Source: Dysgonomonas sp. 521
GTDB taxonomy: Bacteria > Bacteroidota > Bacteroidia > Bacteroidales > Dysgonomonadaceae
Assembly: GCF_010501055.1 (NCBI RefSeq)
Contig: NZ_QVMO01000001.1
Span: 62,001 to 126,000, forward strand
Length of the DNA stretch: 64,000 nucleotides
Direction of reading: 5' to 3'
Made by a program: the position numbers and the translations under genes. The notes beneath the pieces were generated by a model. That model did not search any database, was not told the DNA's origin, and worked only from the letters and a program-made list of their open reading frames with translations. This document shows positions 1 through 8,391 of the stretch, one piece after another. Each line of letters starts with the position of its first letter. Positions within the stretch are counted from its first letter, which is position 1.

Positions 1-1821
1 ACGATAGTACGGCTCAAGCACGTTCAGGAAGTTGGCAATATCGAAATCCTTTTCACGTACGTTCTTTTCTTCCAGTGTTTTCCGGTAGTCATCACGGACG
101 AACTCATAGAATGTATTGAAAGACGGCTCCAACTTGCGGTTGCTTTTCAACTTTTCTATATACTGGCTGACAGCATTGGAAAGGGCAACTTCTTCCGCCC
201 GTGAAGGCGGCTCGTTATCCCTTTTCCACAGGGTAAGGATCAGCGTTTTTATACTCTCACGCTTCTCAATATCGAAGACATTATCGTCGGTGTAAAATGG
301 ATTAAATGCAATCGGATTTTGCTCCGTGTACGTAAAATATACCCCGTCCTGACCATTGGTTCGCCTGTTAATGAGGTTACATAAACCCTGATACGAGTTT
401 CCGGTATCAACAAGGACTATGTGCGTTCCCTGCTCATAGTATTGGCGTACCATGTGGTTGGTAAAAAAAGATTTACCGCTTCCGCTCGGCCCAAGAATGA
501 ATTTATTACGGTTCGTAATAATTCCTTTTTTCATGGGCAGATCGGAAATGTCCACATGGAGCGGTTTACCCGAAACCCTGTCTGCCATTTTGATACCGAA
601 CGGACTGGGCGAACTCCGGTAGTTTGTTTCTTCAGTAAAGAAGCAAAGGGCAGGTTCGATGAATGTATAGAACGCTTCTTCCGCCGGAAAATCCCCACTA
701 TTGCCGGGCATTCCTGCCCAGTACAAAGTAGCGGCATCCACTGTATTGTGGCGTGGTTTACATTCCATAAGAGCCAACTGGCTACCCACGTCATTACGGA
801 TATGTTTCAGTTCTTCTACATCATCACTCCACGCCAATACGTTGAAGTGCGCCCTGATTGAAGTCAGCCCGAAGCTGTGTGCTTCGTTTAGATATTGGTC
901 AATCCACTCTTTATTTATTTGGTTTCCACGACTATACCTTGATAGCGACTGCATATTCCTTGCACTCTTTTCAAACTTTCGCAGGTTTTCCGCACTATCT
1001 TCAATAAACAGATATTGGTTGTAGATATGGTCGCATGACAAGAGCAACCCGACAGGAGAAGCGAACGACAAACGACAGTCGCTTCTATCGGTCGATAGTT
1101 TTTCATACCGCATATCCGTTCCGATCCGTCCCGGCAGGTCTTCCGCATCCGAAAGCGTATGCAGGCAAACGTGTTTGTTTCCCACACGAAGCCCGTCAGC
1201 TCCCAGTTCCAAATCTTCCAAGCAAGTTGTATCGTCGAGCGACAAGGAGAAATATTTTTCAATAAGTCCCGGCTTTTCGCCTGTTCCCGTAATCTCGTCC
1301 GAACTGATACGGGTAAGCGTAACAAATCCGCTATCATTCATTATCCGCTCAAACTGCCCGACGGCTTCCAAAAATTTCACACTGGTATCCTTATTGACTT
1401 CTTTGGGAATAATGTTTCCACGACAAAGCGATGAGAAGCTGCTTTGCATTCTCATACGCTCCTTTGTTGTTTTAGTCAGGAACAGGAAACACGAGTGATT
1501 CAGGAACGGTCGTTCGTTGAAGTGCTTTTCAAAACTACGGGATAAAAAACTCATATCGTCCTTATCGGTTGCAGGTTTATATGTTTCACGCACAAACCAA
1601 TCCTGCTTATGCACCACACAGTATTCGGGAAGGACTTTTACCGCTTTCGCCCAAGACGAATGAATCGCTTCGTATTCGGTATTGGTCACGGTAAACAGTT
1701 CCGGCAGTTCCACATGGTAGGCTACCGTAATATCCGCATCTTTGGAAATAATGCAGTCATGTTCGACAGCCAGTAATGGGAACTTACTTTCGATAGTCGC
1801 CGCTTTCATTATATTACGCAT
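1..1821 (-). CDS. traG: TraG, VirB4-type conjugation ATPase (cut by window edge)
   Basis: VirB4-family ATPase that powers the Bacteroidales conjugative type IV secretion channel at the inner membrane. The reverse-strand frame is open from the ATG at 1821 to base 1, giving about 607 N-terminal residues. The family is normally over 800 residues, so the C-terminal part lies outside the window. A Walker A motif GPSGSGKS is at residues 444-451 (bases 492-469). The start at 1821 overlaps the last codons of the upstream DUF4133 gene, which suggests translational coupling; an in-frame ATG at 1809 is an alternative. It is the last visible gene of a leftward traA-to-traG operon. Family assignment is firm; the truncation is only an edge effect. 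Confidence 0.93.
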   Translation of the reverse strand, partial: MRNIMKAATIESKFPLLAVEHDCIISKDADITVAYHVELPELFTVTNTEYEAIHSSWAKAVKVLPEYCVVHKQDWFVRETYKPATDKDDMSFLSRSFEKHFNERPFLNHSCFLFLTKTTKERMRMQSSFSSLCRGNIIPKEVNKDTSVKFLEAVGQFERIMNDSGFVTLTRISSDEITGTGEKPGLIEKYFSLSLDDTTCLEDLELGADGLRVGNKHVCLHTLSDAEDLPGRIGTDMRYEKLSTDRSDCRLSFASPVGLLLSCDHIYNQYLFIEDSAENLRKFEKSARNMQSLSRYSRGNQINKEWIDQYLNEAHSFGLTSIRAHFNVLAWSDDVEELKHIRNDVGSQLALMECKPRHNTVDAATLYWAGMPGNSGDFPAEEAFYTFIEPALCFFTEETNYRSSPSPFGIKMADRVSGKPLHVDISDLPMKKGIITNRNKFILGPSGSGKSFFTNHMVRQYYEQGTHIVLVDTGNSYQGLCNLINRRTNGQDGVYFTYTEQNPIAFNPFYTDDNVFDIEKRESIKTLILTLWKRDNEPPSRAEEVALSNAVSQYIEKLKSNRKLEPSFNTFYEFVRDDYRKTLEEKNVREKDFDIANFLNVLEPYYR

Positions 1822-2146
1822 ACGCTACCTCCTTTCTTTTTCTTTTGAAAAGGCGGTGCGGAGTTTTCCTGTTAATCAAATAGCGGGGATGCTGTTTGAC
1901 AGCCATGAGTTTCATTAAGCCATGTTCCCCGTACTTCTGATTCAGGTTAAAGGTCATCCATACCAATACCGATGCAGCAATTACACCGAAGCCAATGCAA
2001 ATCCACTGGTCAATGCCAACCATATACATGATGACAAAAACCACGAAAACAGCAAGTAAGCCCCCTGCAAAAATGAAAAGGTATTGCGATTTCAAACCCT
2101 TGAACTCCACACTCTTGCCTATTCCTTTATTAATATTGAACTCCAT
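1814..2146 (-). CDS. traF: TraF, DUF4133 conjugal transfer membrane protein
   Basis: Small inner-membrane protein of the Bacteroidales conjugation apparatus (DUF4133). The 110 residues hold two hydrophobic segments at about residues 25-45 and 49-66, then a basic tail (KRKRKE) near the C-terminus. In CTnDOT-type elements this protein sits between TraE and TraG, and the same order is seen here. Length and topology suggest a VirB3-like role next to the VirB4-like TraG; that is inference. It overlaps the traG start by 8 bases. Confidence 0.88.
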   Translation of the reverse strand: MEFNINKGIGKSVEFKGLKSQYLFIFAGGLLAVFVVFVIMYMVGIDQWICIGFGVIAASVLVWMTFNLNQKYGEHGLMKLMAVKQHPRYLINRKTPHRLFKRKRKEVAYA

Positions 2147-2168
2147 AACTTTTTCTGTATGAAGCTGA

Positions 2169-2471
2169 TTAAAGGAAGAAGGAACGTAGAATGGTAGCGG
2201 CTACAATCAAGAATATACAAGCACCAAACCAACTGGCAGCGGTTTTGCTTGTGTCGGGATCACCGGAACTGAATTTTCCGTACACCTTTACACCCCCGAT
2301 TAAGCCTACAACGGCTCCGATTGCGTAAATCAATTTCGTCCCCGGATCGAAATAACTGGTTACCATGTTGGTAGCTTCGGTAATACCGCCAATCCCGTTA
2401 CCTTGTGCGAATGCGCTTGAAACAGCAGCCAAGATGAAGGCTGCCGACATAAGAATTTTTTTCTTTGTCAT
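2169..2471 (-). CDS. traE: TraE, DUF4134 conjugal transfer protein
   Basis: DUF4134 protein of 100 residues. The N-terminus is signal-peptide-like (hydrophobic stretch ending in AFAQ at about residue 23). Two more hydrophobic helices follow at about residues 49-65 and 83-99. Size and topology resemble VirB2-like pilin or channel subunits; that role is inferred. Its start is preceded by a leader of about 70 bases carrying one copy of the recurring ACCACTAAAAAAATYC element on the same strand (2544-2559), so a separate promoter or processing site upstream of traE is possible. Confidence 0.88.
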   Translation of the reverse strand: MTKKKILMSAAFILAAVSSAFAQGNGIGGITEATNMVTSYFDPGTKLIYAIGAVVGLIGGVKVYGKFSSGDPDTSKTAASWFGACIFLIVAATILRSFFL

Positions 2472-2543
2472 AATGAGAAATTGTTTAAAAATGGTATCGG
2501 GGTGGATAGTCCCGATACCGGGTTGATAAATCTTGTTACTATT

Positions 2544-2559
2544 GAATTTTTTTAGTGGT
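2544..2559 (-). promoter_or_regulatory. Recurring leader element ACCACTAAAAAAATTC, copy 1
   Basis: On the minus strand the sequence upstream of traE reads ACCACTAAAAAAATTC followed by AATAGTAA. The same 24-base block with one mismatch precedes topB (12949-12971), and shorter matches precede mobA and the DUF1896 gene. The function is unknown; position 5' of several element genes suggests a shared transcription or translation signal. Confidence 0.5.
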
Positions 2560-2626
2560 GGCTATCTCCTTTAGCCGTAATCTCTTTCTTTCATTTTTTC
2601 TTTGTTTTTACATTATTAATACTCGC

Positions 2627-3385
2627 TTATGCAAAATCCCTGATATTAAAATTATCGGGAGCTTTCTTTCCGCTTCCGGTTGTTCCGGCTTCTTTATCTT
2701 TCCGTTCATAGAAAGCCGAAAGGCTTTCAGCCATAAGGTCGGTAACGATTCTTTTTGCATCGGGCTTACCTGAAACCACCTGTTCAAACATATCGGTCTG
2801 TCGTATTTCCAACAGGGTATTTCCCGCCCTTTGCTTTTGTTCGGGAGTTGCTTCGTCCGTTTTATTTACTGTGCGAATAGCATTTCCCAAATCGTCGAAC
2901 TGAACACCTGATGCGAGTACGGCTTGTGCCGTTCCTTCCACTTCTTCGGTTTCTTCTTCCTCGTCTTCCGGCTCATCTTTGTTTACTTCCGTCGTTTCAT
3001 ATTCGAGCGGATAATCTATATTCATTGGTTCGTTATCTTCATCCGGTGGAGTATCGGAAAACGCTTCGTCCAATTCTTCCTGCGGTACTTCCGGCGACAG
3101 ATTCACCTCGTTAGGCGGAGCAAATATATCGGGTTTTTCTTCCTGATTCTCAGATTTTGGCGAGGTGGCAGTGTGTGGCTCCGATATGGCAGCAAGTGGC
3201 GTCGATGCACTTAAATCAAACCTGCTTTTTCCGACAATATCCGACTTCAATCGCCCTGTTTCTTGGATTGTAGAACCTTGACCGATAATGTTCTTTTTTC
3301 GCTTTTTTCCGGCTCTTGCCCATAGAAAATAAATTCCAACGAAAAGGGCGTACAGCACAACTACGGTTATGAATATCTTTTCCAT
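2627..3385 (-). CDS. traD: TraD-type conjugal transfer protein, single membrane anchor
   Basis: This 252-residue protein has an N-terminal membrane helix (about residues 5-23), a basic stop-transfer segment and a long acidic, low-complexity middle (runs of E and D at about residues 100-155). The C-terminal part (about 165-252) is more ordered. Position between the DUF3408 genes and traE matches traD of CTnDOT-like elements. A second protein of this type is encoded at 51057-51707 and shares the tail pattern GNTLLEIRQTDMFEQ versus AGTILKAQGTDLYNQ. Part of the coding sequence (3164-3206) is made of the dispersed GGCAG tandem repeat. The molecular function is unknown. Confidence 0.75.
   Translation of the reverse strand: MEKIFITVVVLYALFVGIYFLWARAGKKRKKNIIGQGSTIQETGRLKSDIVGKSRFDLSASTPLAAISEPHTATSPKSENQEEKPDIFAPPNEVNLSPEVPQEELDEAFSDTPPDEDNEPMNIDYPLEYETTEVNKDEPEDEEEETEEVEGTAQAVLASGVQFDDLGNAIRTVNKTDEATPEQKQRAGNTLLEIRQTDMFEQVVSGKPDAKRIVTDLMAESLSAFYERKDKEAGTTGSGKKAPDNFNIRDFA
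3164..3206 (+). repeat. GGCAG tandem repeat family, locus A (inside traD)
   Basis: Two abutting units of 22 and 21 bases, each built on TGGCAGYRWGTGGCKYCGAT, lie within the traD reading frame. Three further two-unit loci occur at 5375-5417, 9140-9182 and 11322-11363. Confidence 0.75.
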
Positions 3386-3391
3386 GATTGG

Positions 3392-3814
3392 TTATAATAA
3401 GTCCTTTCGTGATTCCGAATAGATATTGTTTATCTCATCCTTATATTCTTTCAGATGTTCCTTCAGCACGGTATCTACATATCCGCCAATGGTAATGTTA
3501 TCCAATGCTTTGGTAAGTTTCATTATCTTGGAATGGGTATCATGGCTGATATACACGCAGTCCCGTTTTTTAATTTCATTCCGGCAGATGAATTTTTCTT
3601 TGTAACTCAATTTCTTGTTTTCATCATTAGGCACGACAATCATTTGCACTTCCTGTTCTTCGTCCTGAACAGGTTTTTCACTCTCATTTTGTTTCATTTG
3701 CTTTCTATGCCTGATTGCTTTGGGTATCATTACCACTGCAAGCACTATCAGGCAACACGCTATAACACCTATCATTATCGTGTTATCGTTGTATAAAATC
3801 GGATTGAGTATCAT
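3392..3814 (-). CDS. traC: TraC-like DUF3408 protein with N-terminal membrane helix
   Basis: DUF3408-type protein of 140 residues. An N-terminal hydrophobic helix (about residues 12-31) is followed by a charged linker. The C-terminal domain (about residues 72-140) has the form KFICRNEIKKRDCVYISHDTHSKIMK, then LDNITIGGYVDTVLKEHL, the pattern of a ribbon-helix-helix-like DUF3408 module. It shares this module with the neighbouring traB gene. Separation from traB is 11 bases and from traD 6 bases, so one operon. A DNA-binding or partition-accessory role is inferred from pairing with ParA-like TraA. Confidence 0.7.
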   Translation of the reverse strand: MILNPILYNDNTIMIGVIACCLIVLAVVMIPKAIRHRKQMKQNESEKPVQDEEQEVQMIVVPNDENKKLSYKEKFICRNEIKKRDCVYISHDTHSKIMKLTKALDNITIGGYVDTVLKEHLKEYKDEINNIYSESRKDLL

Positions 3815-3825
3815 ATTTTTTGATT

Positions 3826-4293
3826 TTAAGGGGTTAAGTAATCGTCGTCTTCAACATCTTTATTATAAATCTCTTTTATCTCATCTTGGTAAGTGTCGAA
3901 GTGATGCGACAGCACATTATCAATGTAACTGAATATCGAAACATCTTTCTTACCTAATGCCTGTACAACCTTTGCTATCCGTTTGTGGTATTTCTCACGG
4001 ATACTGACCAGTTTTCCGCTTCGTGTAGGGATACCTGCATCCGTAAGGAACAGGCTTTCGTAATCGGGCAATTTACTCCGTTTACGCTTTGGTTCCTCAC
4101 GAGGAGTTTCTTCCTGAACGACTTCCGTTTTTTCAGGTTCCACGCTTTCCGCTTCCTGTTTCTTTTCGTGTTCAGGAACTAATGCTCTGGGTATGGAACT
4201 CGGATTGTTCCGGCGTTCCTTATTCTTAAATGAGGATATGACAAAACTTGCGTCAATCTCATTCAGGTTTACTTCTTCTTTCTTCTTCGCCAT
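3826..4293 (-). CDS. traB: TraB, DUF3408 protein
   Basis: DUF3408 protein of 155 residues. The first 90 residues are charged and probably disordered (EKKQEAESVEPEKTEVVQEE). The C-terminal domain carries SLFLTDAGIPTRSGKLVSIREKYHKRIAK and SIFSYIDNVLSHHFDTYQDEI, as in other element-borne TraB proteins. It follows traA by 6 bases. The equivalent proteins of the inner element are at 49409-49909 and 49939-50187. A cytoplasmic partner of the ParA-like TraA is likely but unproven. Confidence 0.8.
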   Translation of the reverse strand: MAKKKEEVNLNEIDASFVISSFKNKERRNNPSSIPRALVPEHEKKQEAESVEPEKTEVVQEETPREEPKRKRSKLPDYESLFLTDAGIPTRSGKLVSIREKYHKRIAKVVQALGKKDVSIFSYIDNVLSHHFDTYQDEIKEIYNKDVEDDDYLTP

Positions 4294-4299
4294 AACCTA

Positions 4300-5052
4300 T
4301 TATTTTAGAGTTTCCAACATTTCATCTATCAGGGCATCGAGGTTACTCCCCCTTACCAGTGCCTTATCCGCAGGGAATAATGTAGAACGGAACAGGGCTT
4401 TGTGGTTTACCGACTGCTCCCGACGAAACCGTTTACTGTCGGGCAGGAATGTTTTGAAAAGCGGGAAACCCAATTTATCAATCACATCTTCATAAACTTC
4501 GTAGAGTTCGGTTTTCTCCCGACCATCGACGAGATTCCAAAGTAGATATAGCCCTTTGATTTTTGCTTTGCCGGGCGTAATCAGGGCATCATTAACCGTA
4601 ATTACATATTGCAGGGTGCTTTCCAGTACCAACCTGTCAGCACTGATCGGAGCAATAATGTAATCCATGAGTGAAAGTGTGTGTACAACCGCCGGATTGT
4701 TGATTGTTCCGGGCAGGTCGAAGAATACGAAGTCAGGCTTCAATACTTCGATTACTTCCTGTGCATCTTCCATTGCGTTTTCAGGGCTGCTCTCTATAAC
4801 TTCATAAGCCTTTTTACCCAATGCGGAAAACTGTTCGTAAGCCATGAGCTTGTAATGGTCATCATCCATCGACATTTTTATATCACGCTCACGCATTTCC
4901 GCAATCGAGTGTTGCGGGAAGTCGCAGTCAATCACGGCTACGTTATAGCCTTTCACATAGTGCAGGTAAGAAGCTACCAACACAGTCAGGGTTGTTTTTC
5001 CGGCTCCGCCCTTTTGGGTGCTGAAAGCCACGTTCAAAGTTTTCTTTTCCAT
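4300..5052 (-). CDS. traA: TraA, ParA/MinD-type ATPase
   Basis: ParA-family P-loop ATPase of 250 residues opening the transfer operon. The deviant Walker A motif KGGAGKTT is at about residues 14-21, a DCDFPQ switch at about 43-48, and FFDLPG as Walker B at about 110-115. In CTnDOT-like elements TraA heads the tra operon, as here. Its exact role in transfer (partition, localisation or regulation) is not known from sequence. The 680 bases upstream hold an AT-rich array of TCAATC/GATTGA motifs that may be its target. Paralogue at 50250-51038. Confidence 0.9.
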   Translation of the reverse strand: MEKKTLNVAFSTQKGGAGKTTLTVLVASYLHYVKGYNVAVIDCDFPQHSIAEMRERDIKMSMDDDHYKLMAYEQFSALGKKAYEVIESSPENAMEDAQEVIEVLKPDFVFFDLPGTINNPAVVHTLSLMDYIIAPISADRLVLESTLQYVITVNDALITPGKAKIKGLYLLWNLVDGREKTELYEVYEDVIDKLGFPLFKTFLPDSKRFRREQSVNHKALFRSTLFPADKALVRGSNLDALIDEMLETLK

Positions 5053-5089
5053 TACTTCAAAATTTTAATTGTTGAACATTGATATATCG

Positions 5090-5330
5090 TTTTATTAATC
5101 ATTCGACAGATTGATTGACTGTTTGATTTTCCGCTTAATTGCTAAATCAATCAATCGCTTTATCAGTTTATCAATCTATCAATCGACCGCTCGTTTGATT
5201 ATTTGCAAAATCAGTCGATTGGAAAATCGCTCGGTCTATTTATTAATCGCTTACTTTTTTGATTGCCCGAATAATTGATTTTACAATCGTCTTATTGCCT
5301 GATTACGCTATCGAGTAATAAATCACTGGG
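5090..5330. repeat. Degenerate TCAATC/GATTGA motif array
   Basis: Within about 240 bases the hexamers TCAATC and GATTGA and close variants (AATCATT, GATTATT, AATCGCT) recur many times in both orientations. The array lies directly upstream of the traA start. Such clusters are typical of multi-site protein binding (operator or centromere-like), but no protein is assigned. Confidence 0.45.
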
Positions 5331-5374
5331 CAAATAAACGCCTAAAAATTCTCCCGCACACTACTTTTTCACGA

Positions 5375-5417
5375 GGTGGCAGCAAGTGGCGTCGGTATGG
5401 CAGCAAGTGGCGTCGAT
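5375..5417 (+). repeat. GGCAG tandem repeat family, locus B
   Basis: Two nearly perfect direct units, GGTGGCAGCAAGTGGC plus GTCGGT and ATGGCAGCAAGTGGC plus GTCGAT, sit between the traA array and the mobA promoter. Same orientation as locus A, opposite to loci C and D. Confidence 0.8.
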
Positions 5418-5447
5418 GCGTGGAATACAGCACGTTACTTTAGCCTG

Positions 5448-5455
5448 TAACTTTG
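5448..5455 (+). promoter_or_regulatory. Candidate mobAB promoter (-7 box TAACTTTG)
   Basis: TAACTTTG matches the Bacteroidetes -7 consensus TAnnTTTG. The expected -33 TTG is not clear. It lies about 275 bases upstream of mobA, so a long leader spanning the oriT-like region would result. Confidence 0.35.
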
Positions 5456-5599
5456 CAGCATGAAACGTCGGGAGGTATTCGACCGCCATTTTAGCTCGTT
5501 TCCCTCGCATTCATATCTGTCCCTGTTCAGGACAGATTTTATTTGCGACATGGCAAATAGCAAGCTGTATTTTTTGCTGCACGGAAACCGTTTTGCAGC

Positions 5600-5660
5600 A
5601 AAAAATGCTTGCCCCACAAGGGGGACGCAAACCCTCCGAAGTCGGGTTGCTTAAAGAATC
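5600..5660 (+). other. Candidate origin of transfer (oriT) of the outer element
   Basis: Directly upstream of mobA-mobB are inverted repeats: GCAAACCC (5627-5634) with GGGTTGC (5644-5650), and CCCC-acaa-GGGG near 5612-5623. Bacteroidales oriT sites commonly lie just 5' of mobA and contain short inverted repeats beside the nick. The nick site itself cannot be placed by eye. Confidence 0.35.
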
Positions 5661-5729
5661 ATTTCGGGCAATGATTGATTGGCGGCGGATGCCGAAACGA
5701 CGGATTGTACCACTAAAAAAATCCGACGT

Positions 5730-6167
5730 ATGAATGAAAATGCAAAAAACTCCCCGAAACGGGGAAAAGGGGGGCGTTCCCCCAAGAATGATCCGGCTGC
5801 TTACCGTTACTCGGTAAACTTCACGGCTGTCGAACACGCCCGGTTCCTCACTATGTTTGAGCAATCAGGGCTGCAATCTATGGCACGTTTTATCGCTGCC
5901 CGTGTATTCGGGGACGAGTTTCGTGTGGTAAAAATAGACCGTTCCGCTATGGAATATGTTACCAAACTCACTTCTTTTTACGCACAATTCCGCTCCGTTG
6001 GAACAAATTACAACCAAGTCGTAAAGGAATTGCACAGCAATTTTTCGGAGAAAAAAGCACTCGCACTTCTCTACAAATTGGAGAAAGCGACCATAGAACT
6101 GGTCGAAATCGGGAAGAATATTTTGGAATTATCGGAAGAATTTAAGGAAAAATGGTTGCAAAAATAA
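5730..6167 (+). CDS. mobA: MobA, relaxosome accessory protein
   Basis: Mobilization accessory protein that assists the MobB relaxase at oriT. The 145 residues have a basic N-terminus (RGKGGRSPKNDPAAYRYSVNF), a MobC/BmgB-like body (VEHARFLTMFEQSGLQSMARFIAARVFG) and a helical C-terminal half. An upstream TTG at 5679 is in frame, but the ATG at 5730 is preferred because family members begin near this point and an ACCACTAAAAAAATCC leader ends 6 bases before it. The stop overlaps the mobB start (6152), so the two are translationally coupled. A diverged equivalent of the inner element is at 48432-48896. Confidence 0.88.
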   Translation: MNENAKNSPKRGKGGRSPKNDPAAYRYSVNFTAVEHARFLTMFEQSGLQSMARFIAARVFGDEFRVVKIDRSAMEYVTKLTSFYAQFRSVGTNYNQVVKELHSNFSEKKALALLYKLEKATIELVEIGKNILELSEEFKEKWLQK

Positions 6168-7414
6168 ACATCGGAAGCAACCTGTACGGTGCGTTGGCAT
6201 ACAATCAGGAGAAAGTGGACGAGGGGTTGGGGAAGATACTGGGGAGCAACCTTGTGTTTGAACCTGCCGACGGACAATTCAATGTTTCAGATTGTATGGA
6301 AGATTTTATGCAGTTTATTCCGGCTCACTTCCGTACCGAAAAGCCCGTTTTCCATGTATCAATAAACCCGCATCCTGATGACCGCCTGACAAACGACCAA
6401 CTGGCGGACATCGGACGGGAATACATGGAGAAACTGGGATACGGCAATCAACCCTACCTTATTTTCAAGCATGAGGACATTGGACGGGAACACATACATA
6501 TCGTATCGCTTCGGGTAGATAGCGAAGGGAAGAAAATCGACGGCTACAAAGAACATGAACGAAGCAAGGAGATAACCGAACAGTTGGAACGTAAATATAA
6601 TCTGCATCCTGCGGAGGGACAGAAACGTGGGGAGCAATGGGAACTTACCCCTGTTGATGTTTCAAAAGGCGATTTGAAAAAGCAGATTGCTTCGGTTATC
6701 AAACCGTTAGCTTCTATGTATCACTTTCAGAGTATGGGAGAATATAAAGCAGTTCTTTCCTTATATAATATTAATGTAGAGGAACTGAAAGGCGAAGCAA
6801 AAGGGAAACCGTATCGGGGATTACTGTATTCGGCAATGGACAGCGAGGGCAATAAGGTCGGTAATCCGCTGAAGTCTTCTATTTTCGGCAAATCGGTCGG
6901 TTATGACGGGCTTGAAAAACGTATGGAGAAATCAGCCGAACGCATAAAAACTAAAAACCAGAAGGCGCATACGCTGAAAGCGGTGTCGGAAGCTAAACAG
7001 GGCAGCCAAAATGAAAGCGAGTTCCGAGCGAAGTTAAGGCAGCAGGGTATTGATGTTCTGTTCAGGCGCAACGACGAAGGTCGGATTTATGGTACTACTT
7101 TCATAGACCATACGACACGTACCGTTTTGAACGGTTCACGACTGGGCAAAGACTATTCCGCTAATGTTTTCAACGACCTGTATGGTGGAAAACAAGAACA
7201 GGCACAAGAGCCAGTTAAAGACACCCGTCTTTCCGATGTCTACAAAAACACCGAACAGCCAAGTACGCAACATGAGAATAGCCACAATTCCGATAGTATA
7301 ACGGGAGGACTTTTCTCAATTCTTGCTCCGGAACCGGAAAATCACCCGAAAGATGATATGCCATTACCACGCCGTAAGAAAAAGAAGAAGCGTAGGTATG
7401 GTCGGCAGATGTAG
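6152..7414 (+). CDS. mobB: MobB, MobP-type relaxase
   Basis: Relaxase that nicks oriT and becomes covalently attached to the transferred strand. In the 420 residues, an N-terminal tyrosine-containing region (IGSNLYGALAYNQEKVDEG) is followed by HVSINPHPDDRLT at about residues 69-81 and the metal-binding histidine motif REHIHIVSLRV at about 110-120. The C-terminal third is charged and ends in a basic KKKKKRR cluster. It overlaps mobA by 16 bases. The inner element carries its own relaxase at 47088-48401 with the same motif order, so the two mobilization systems are separate. Confidence 0.92.
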   Translation: MVAKINIGSNLYGALAYNQEKVDEGLGKILGSNLVFEPADGQFNVSDCMEDFMQFIPAHFRTEKPVFHVSINPHPDDRLTNDQLADIGREYMEKLGYGNQPYLIFKHEDIGREHIHIVSLRVDSEGKKIDGYKEHERSKEITEQLERKYNLHPAEGQKRGEQWELTPVDVSKGDLKKQIASVIKPLASMYHFQSMGEYKAVLSLYNINVEELKGEAKGKPYRGLLYSAMDSEGNKVGNPLKSSIFGKSVGYDGLEKRMEKSAERIKTKNQKAHTLKAVSEAKQGSQNESEFRAKLRQQGIDVLFRRNDEGRIYGTTFIDHTTRTVLNGSRLGKDYSANVFNDLYGGKQEQAQEPVKDTRLSDVYKNTEQPSTQHENSHNSDSITGGLFSILAPEPENHPKDDMPLPRRKKKKKRRYGRQM

Positions 7415-7430
7415 AGATAGGTAAATGGGC

Positions 7431-8384
7431 TTACATTTTAATCTCATTCACTTTCTCTATTACCATTTGTTTTAAAACATCTGGCGTAATTTGAACTCCT
7501 TTTGAAAGGAGTTCTTTAATGCATTGCTTTTCTATTTTTTTTATTCTTTGTTTGACGGCTAAATCCCTGATTTTTTCAACAATCTGCATATAACGTTCGT
7601 TTGAAATAATTGTAATTATTGCTTTTTCTGGCACGTCATTGATAATCTCATTCAAAATAAATTCATCTTTCAATTCAAAAAAGTCATCATACCAATCTAA
7701 AGAATTGTTGAAAAGATAAATTACATACTCATTTAATATTATGTGATATGGATTTTTTGATAAGTTATCAAAAAACTCAAATGTTGCATCTTTGTTTTCA
7801 ATTTTCTCTGCCTTAATAGTAGCTAATGGAATACAATCAAATATATCTTTGCATGCTTCAATCATCTTAATCCAGTCTTTTTCACTTTGTGAAATCTTGT
7901 TATTCATATAGGTAGGCAAGAATAAATCCAAGTTAAATCGTAAGCGTTCTTCCAATTCAGGAGATAATTGGAAATGTGCATATACGGGTTGCTTAGAGAT
8001 TGAAGCTCGCCAAATATTGGATTGAATTAAAAGTTGAAAAGCAATTGATGATATTTTTTTACAGTTAAGTTTGTAATGTCCATTTTCAAAATCAATCCTC
8101 TCAAAATTTTGCTCATATTTTTCATCTTCTATCTTTTGAGTTATCTCTGTTGCATAAATACTTTCAACAACTCCTAATCTTTTTTCACATCCTCTACAAA
8201 GAATAAAATCTTCTTTGATTCCAGTGTCTCCTTGATTTTTGCTATAATCCTGTTCAGGGTTAGTCGTTATTAAATAACCATTTTCCTCTCCACGTTTTCC
8301 GATTTGTGATGCCAGCAAAAAGGCAGAAGTTATATGTGACCCTGTCTGATCGGCTTCTTTTTCATTACATAATTTACATTTCAT
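7431..8384 (-). CDS. Treble-clef zinc-finger (HNH-like) protein of a two-gene cassette
   Basis: This 317-residue protein is not placed in a named family. The N-terminus has CKLC (C3, C6), SH (H17) and CRGC (C63, C66), a layout typical of treble-clef/HNH-type zinc domains. The rest is charged and helical, with no membrane segment. It follows the HEPN-like gene (8392-9057) by 7 bases on the same strand, so the pair is one transcription unit. Both genes are visibly AT-richer than mobB and mobC on either side and run against them, which suggests they were acquired together. A defence or toxin-type role is inference from the partner and the setting. Confidence 0.6.
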   Translation of the reverse strand: MKCKLCNEKEADQTGSHITSAFLLASQIGKRGEENGYLITTNPEQDYSKNQGDTGIKEDFILCRGCEKRLGVVESIYATEITQKIEDEKYEQNFERIDFENGHYKLNCKKISSIAFQLLIQSNIWRASISKQPVYAHFQLSPELEERLRFNLDLFLPTYMNNKISQSEKDWIKMIEACKDIFDCIPLATIKAEKIENKDATFEFFDNLSKNPYHIILNEYVIYLFNNSLDWYDDFFELKDEFILNEIINDVPEKAIITIISNERYMQIVEKIRDLAVKQRIKKIEKQCIKELLSKGVQITPDVLKQMVIEKVNEIKM

Positions 8385-8391
8385 ATCTATT

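Larger units (their letters stand above)
5053..5729. other. traA-mobA intergenic control region
   Basis: A 677-base divergent gap with no convincing gene. From traA rightward it holds an AT-rich stretch (5090-5330) dense in TCAATC and GATTGA hexamers, one two-unit GGCAG repeat (5375-5417), a likely mobA promoter (5448-5455), an oriT-like inverted-repeat region (5600-5660) and an ACCACTAAAAAAATCC leader just before mobA. Short frames at 5435-5617 and 5460-5654 lack family resemblance and are treated as noise. Confidence 0.7.

Noticed and set aside
5435..5654. Short overlapping frames in the traA-mobA gap
   Set aside because: Both strands are open by chance over an oriT-like, repeat-containing region; no conserved protein features.
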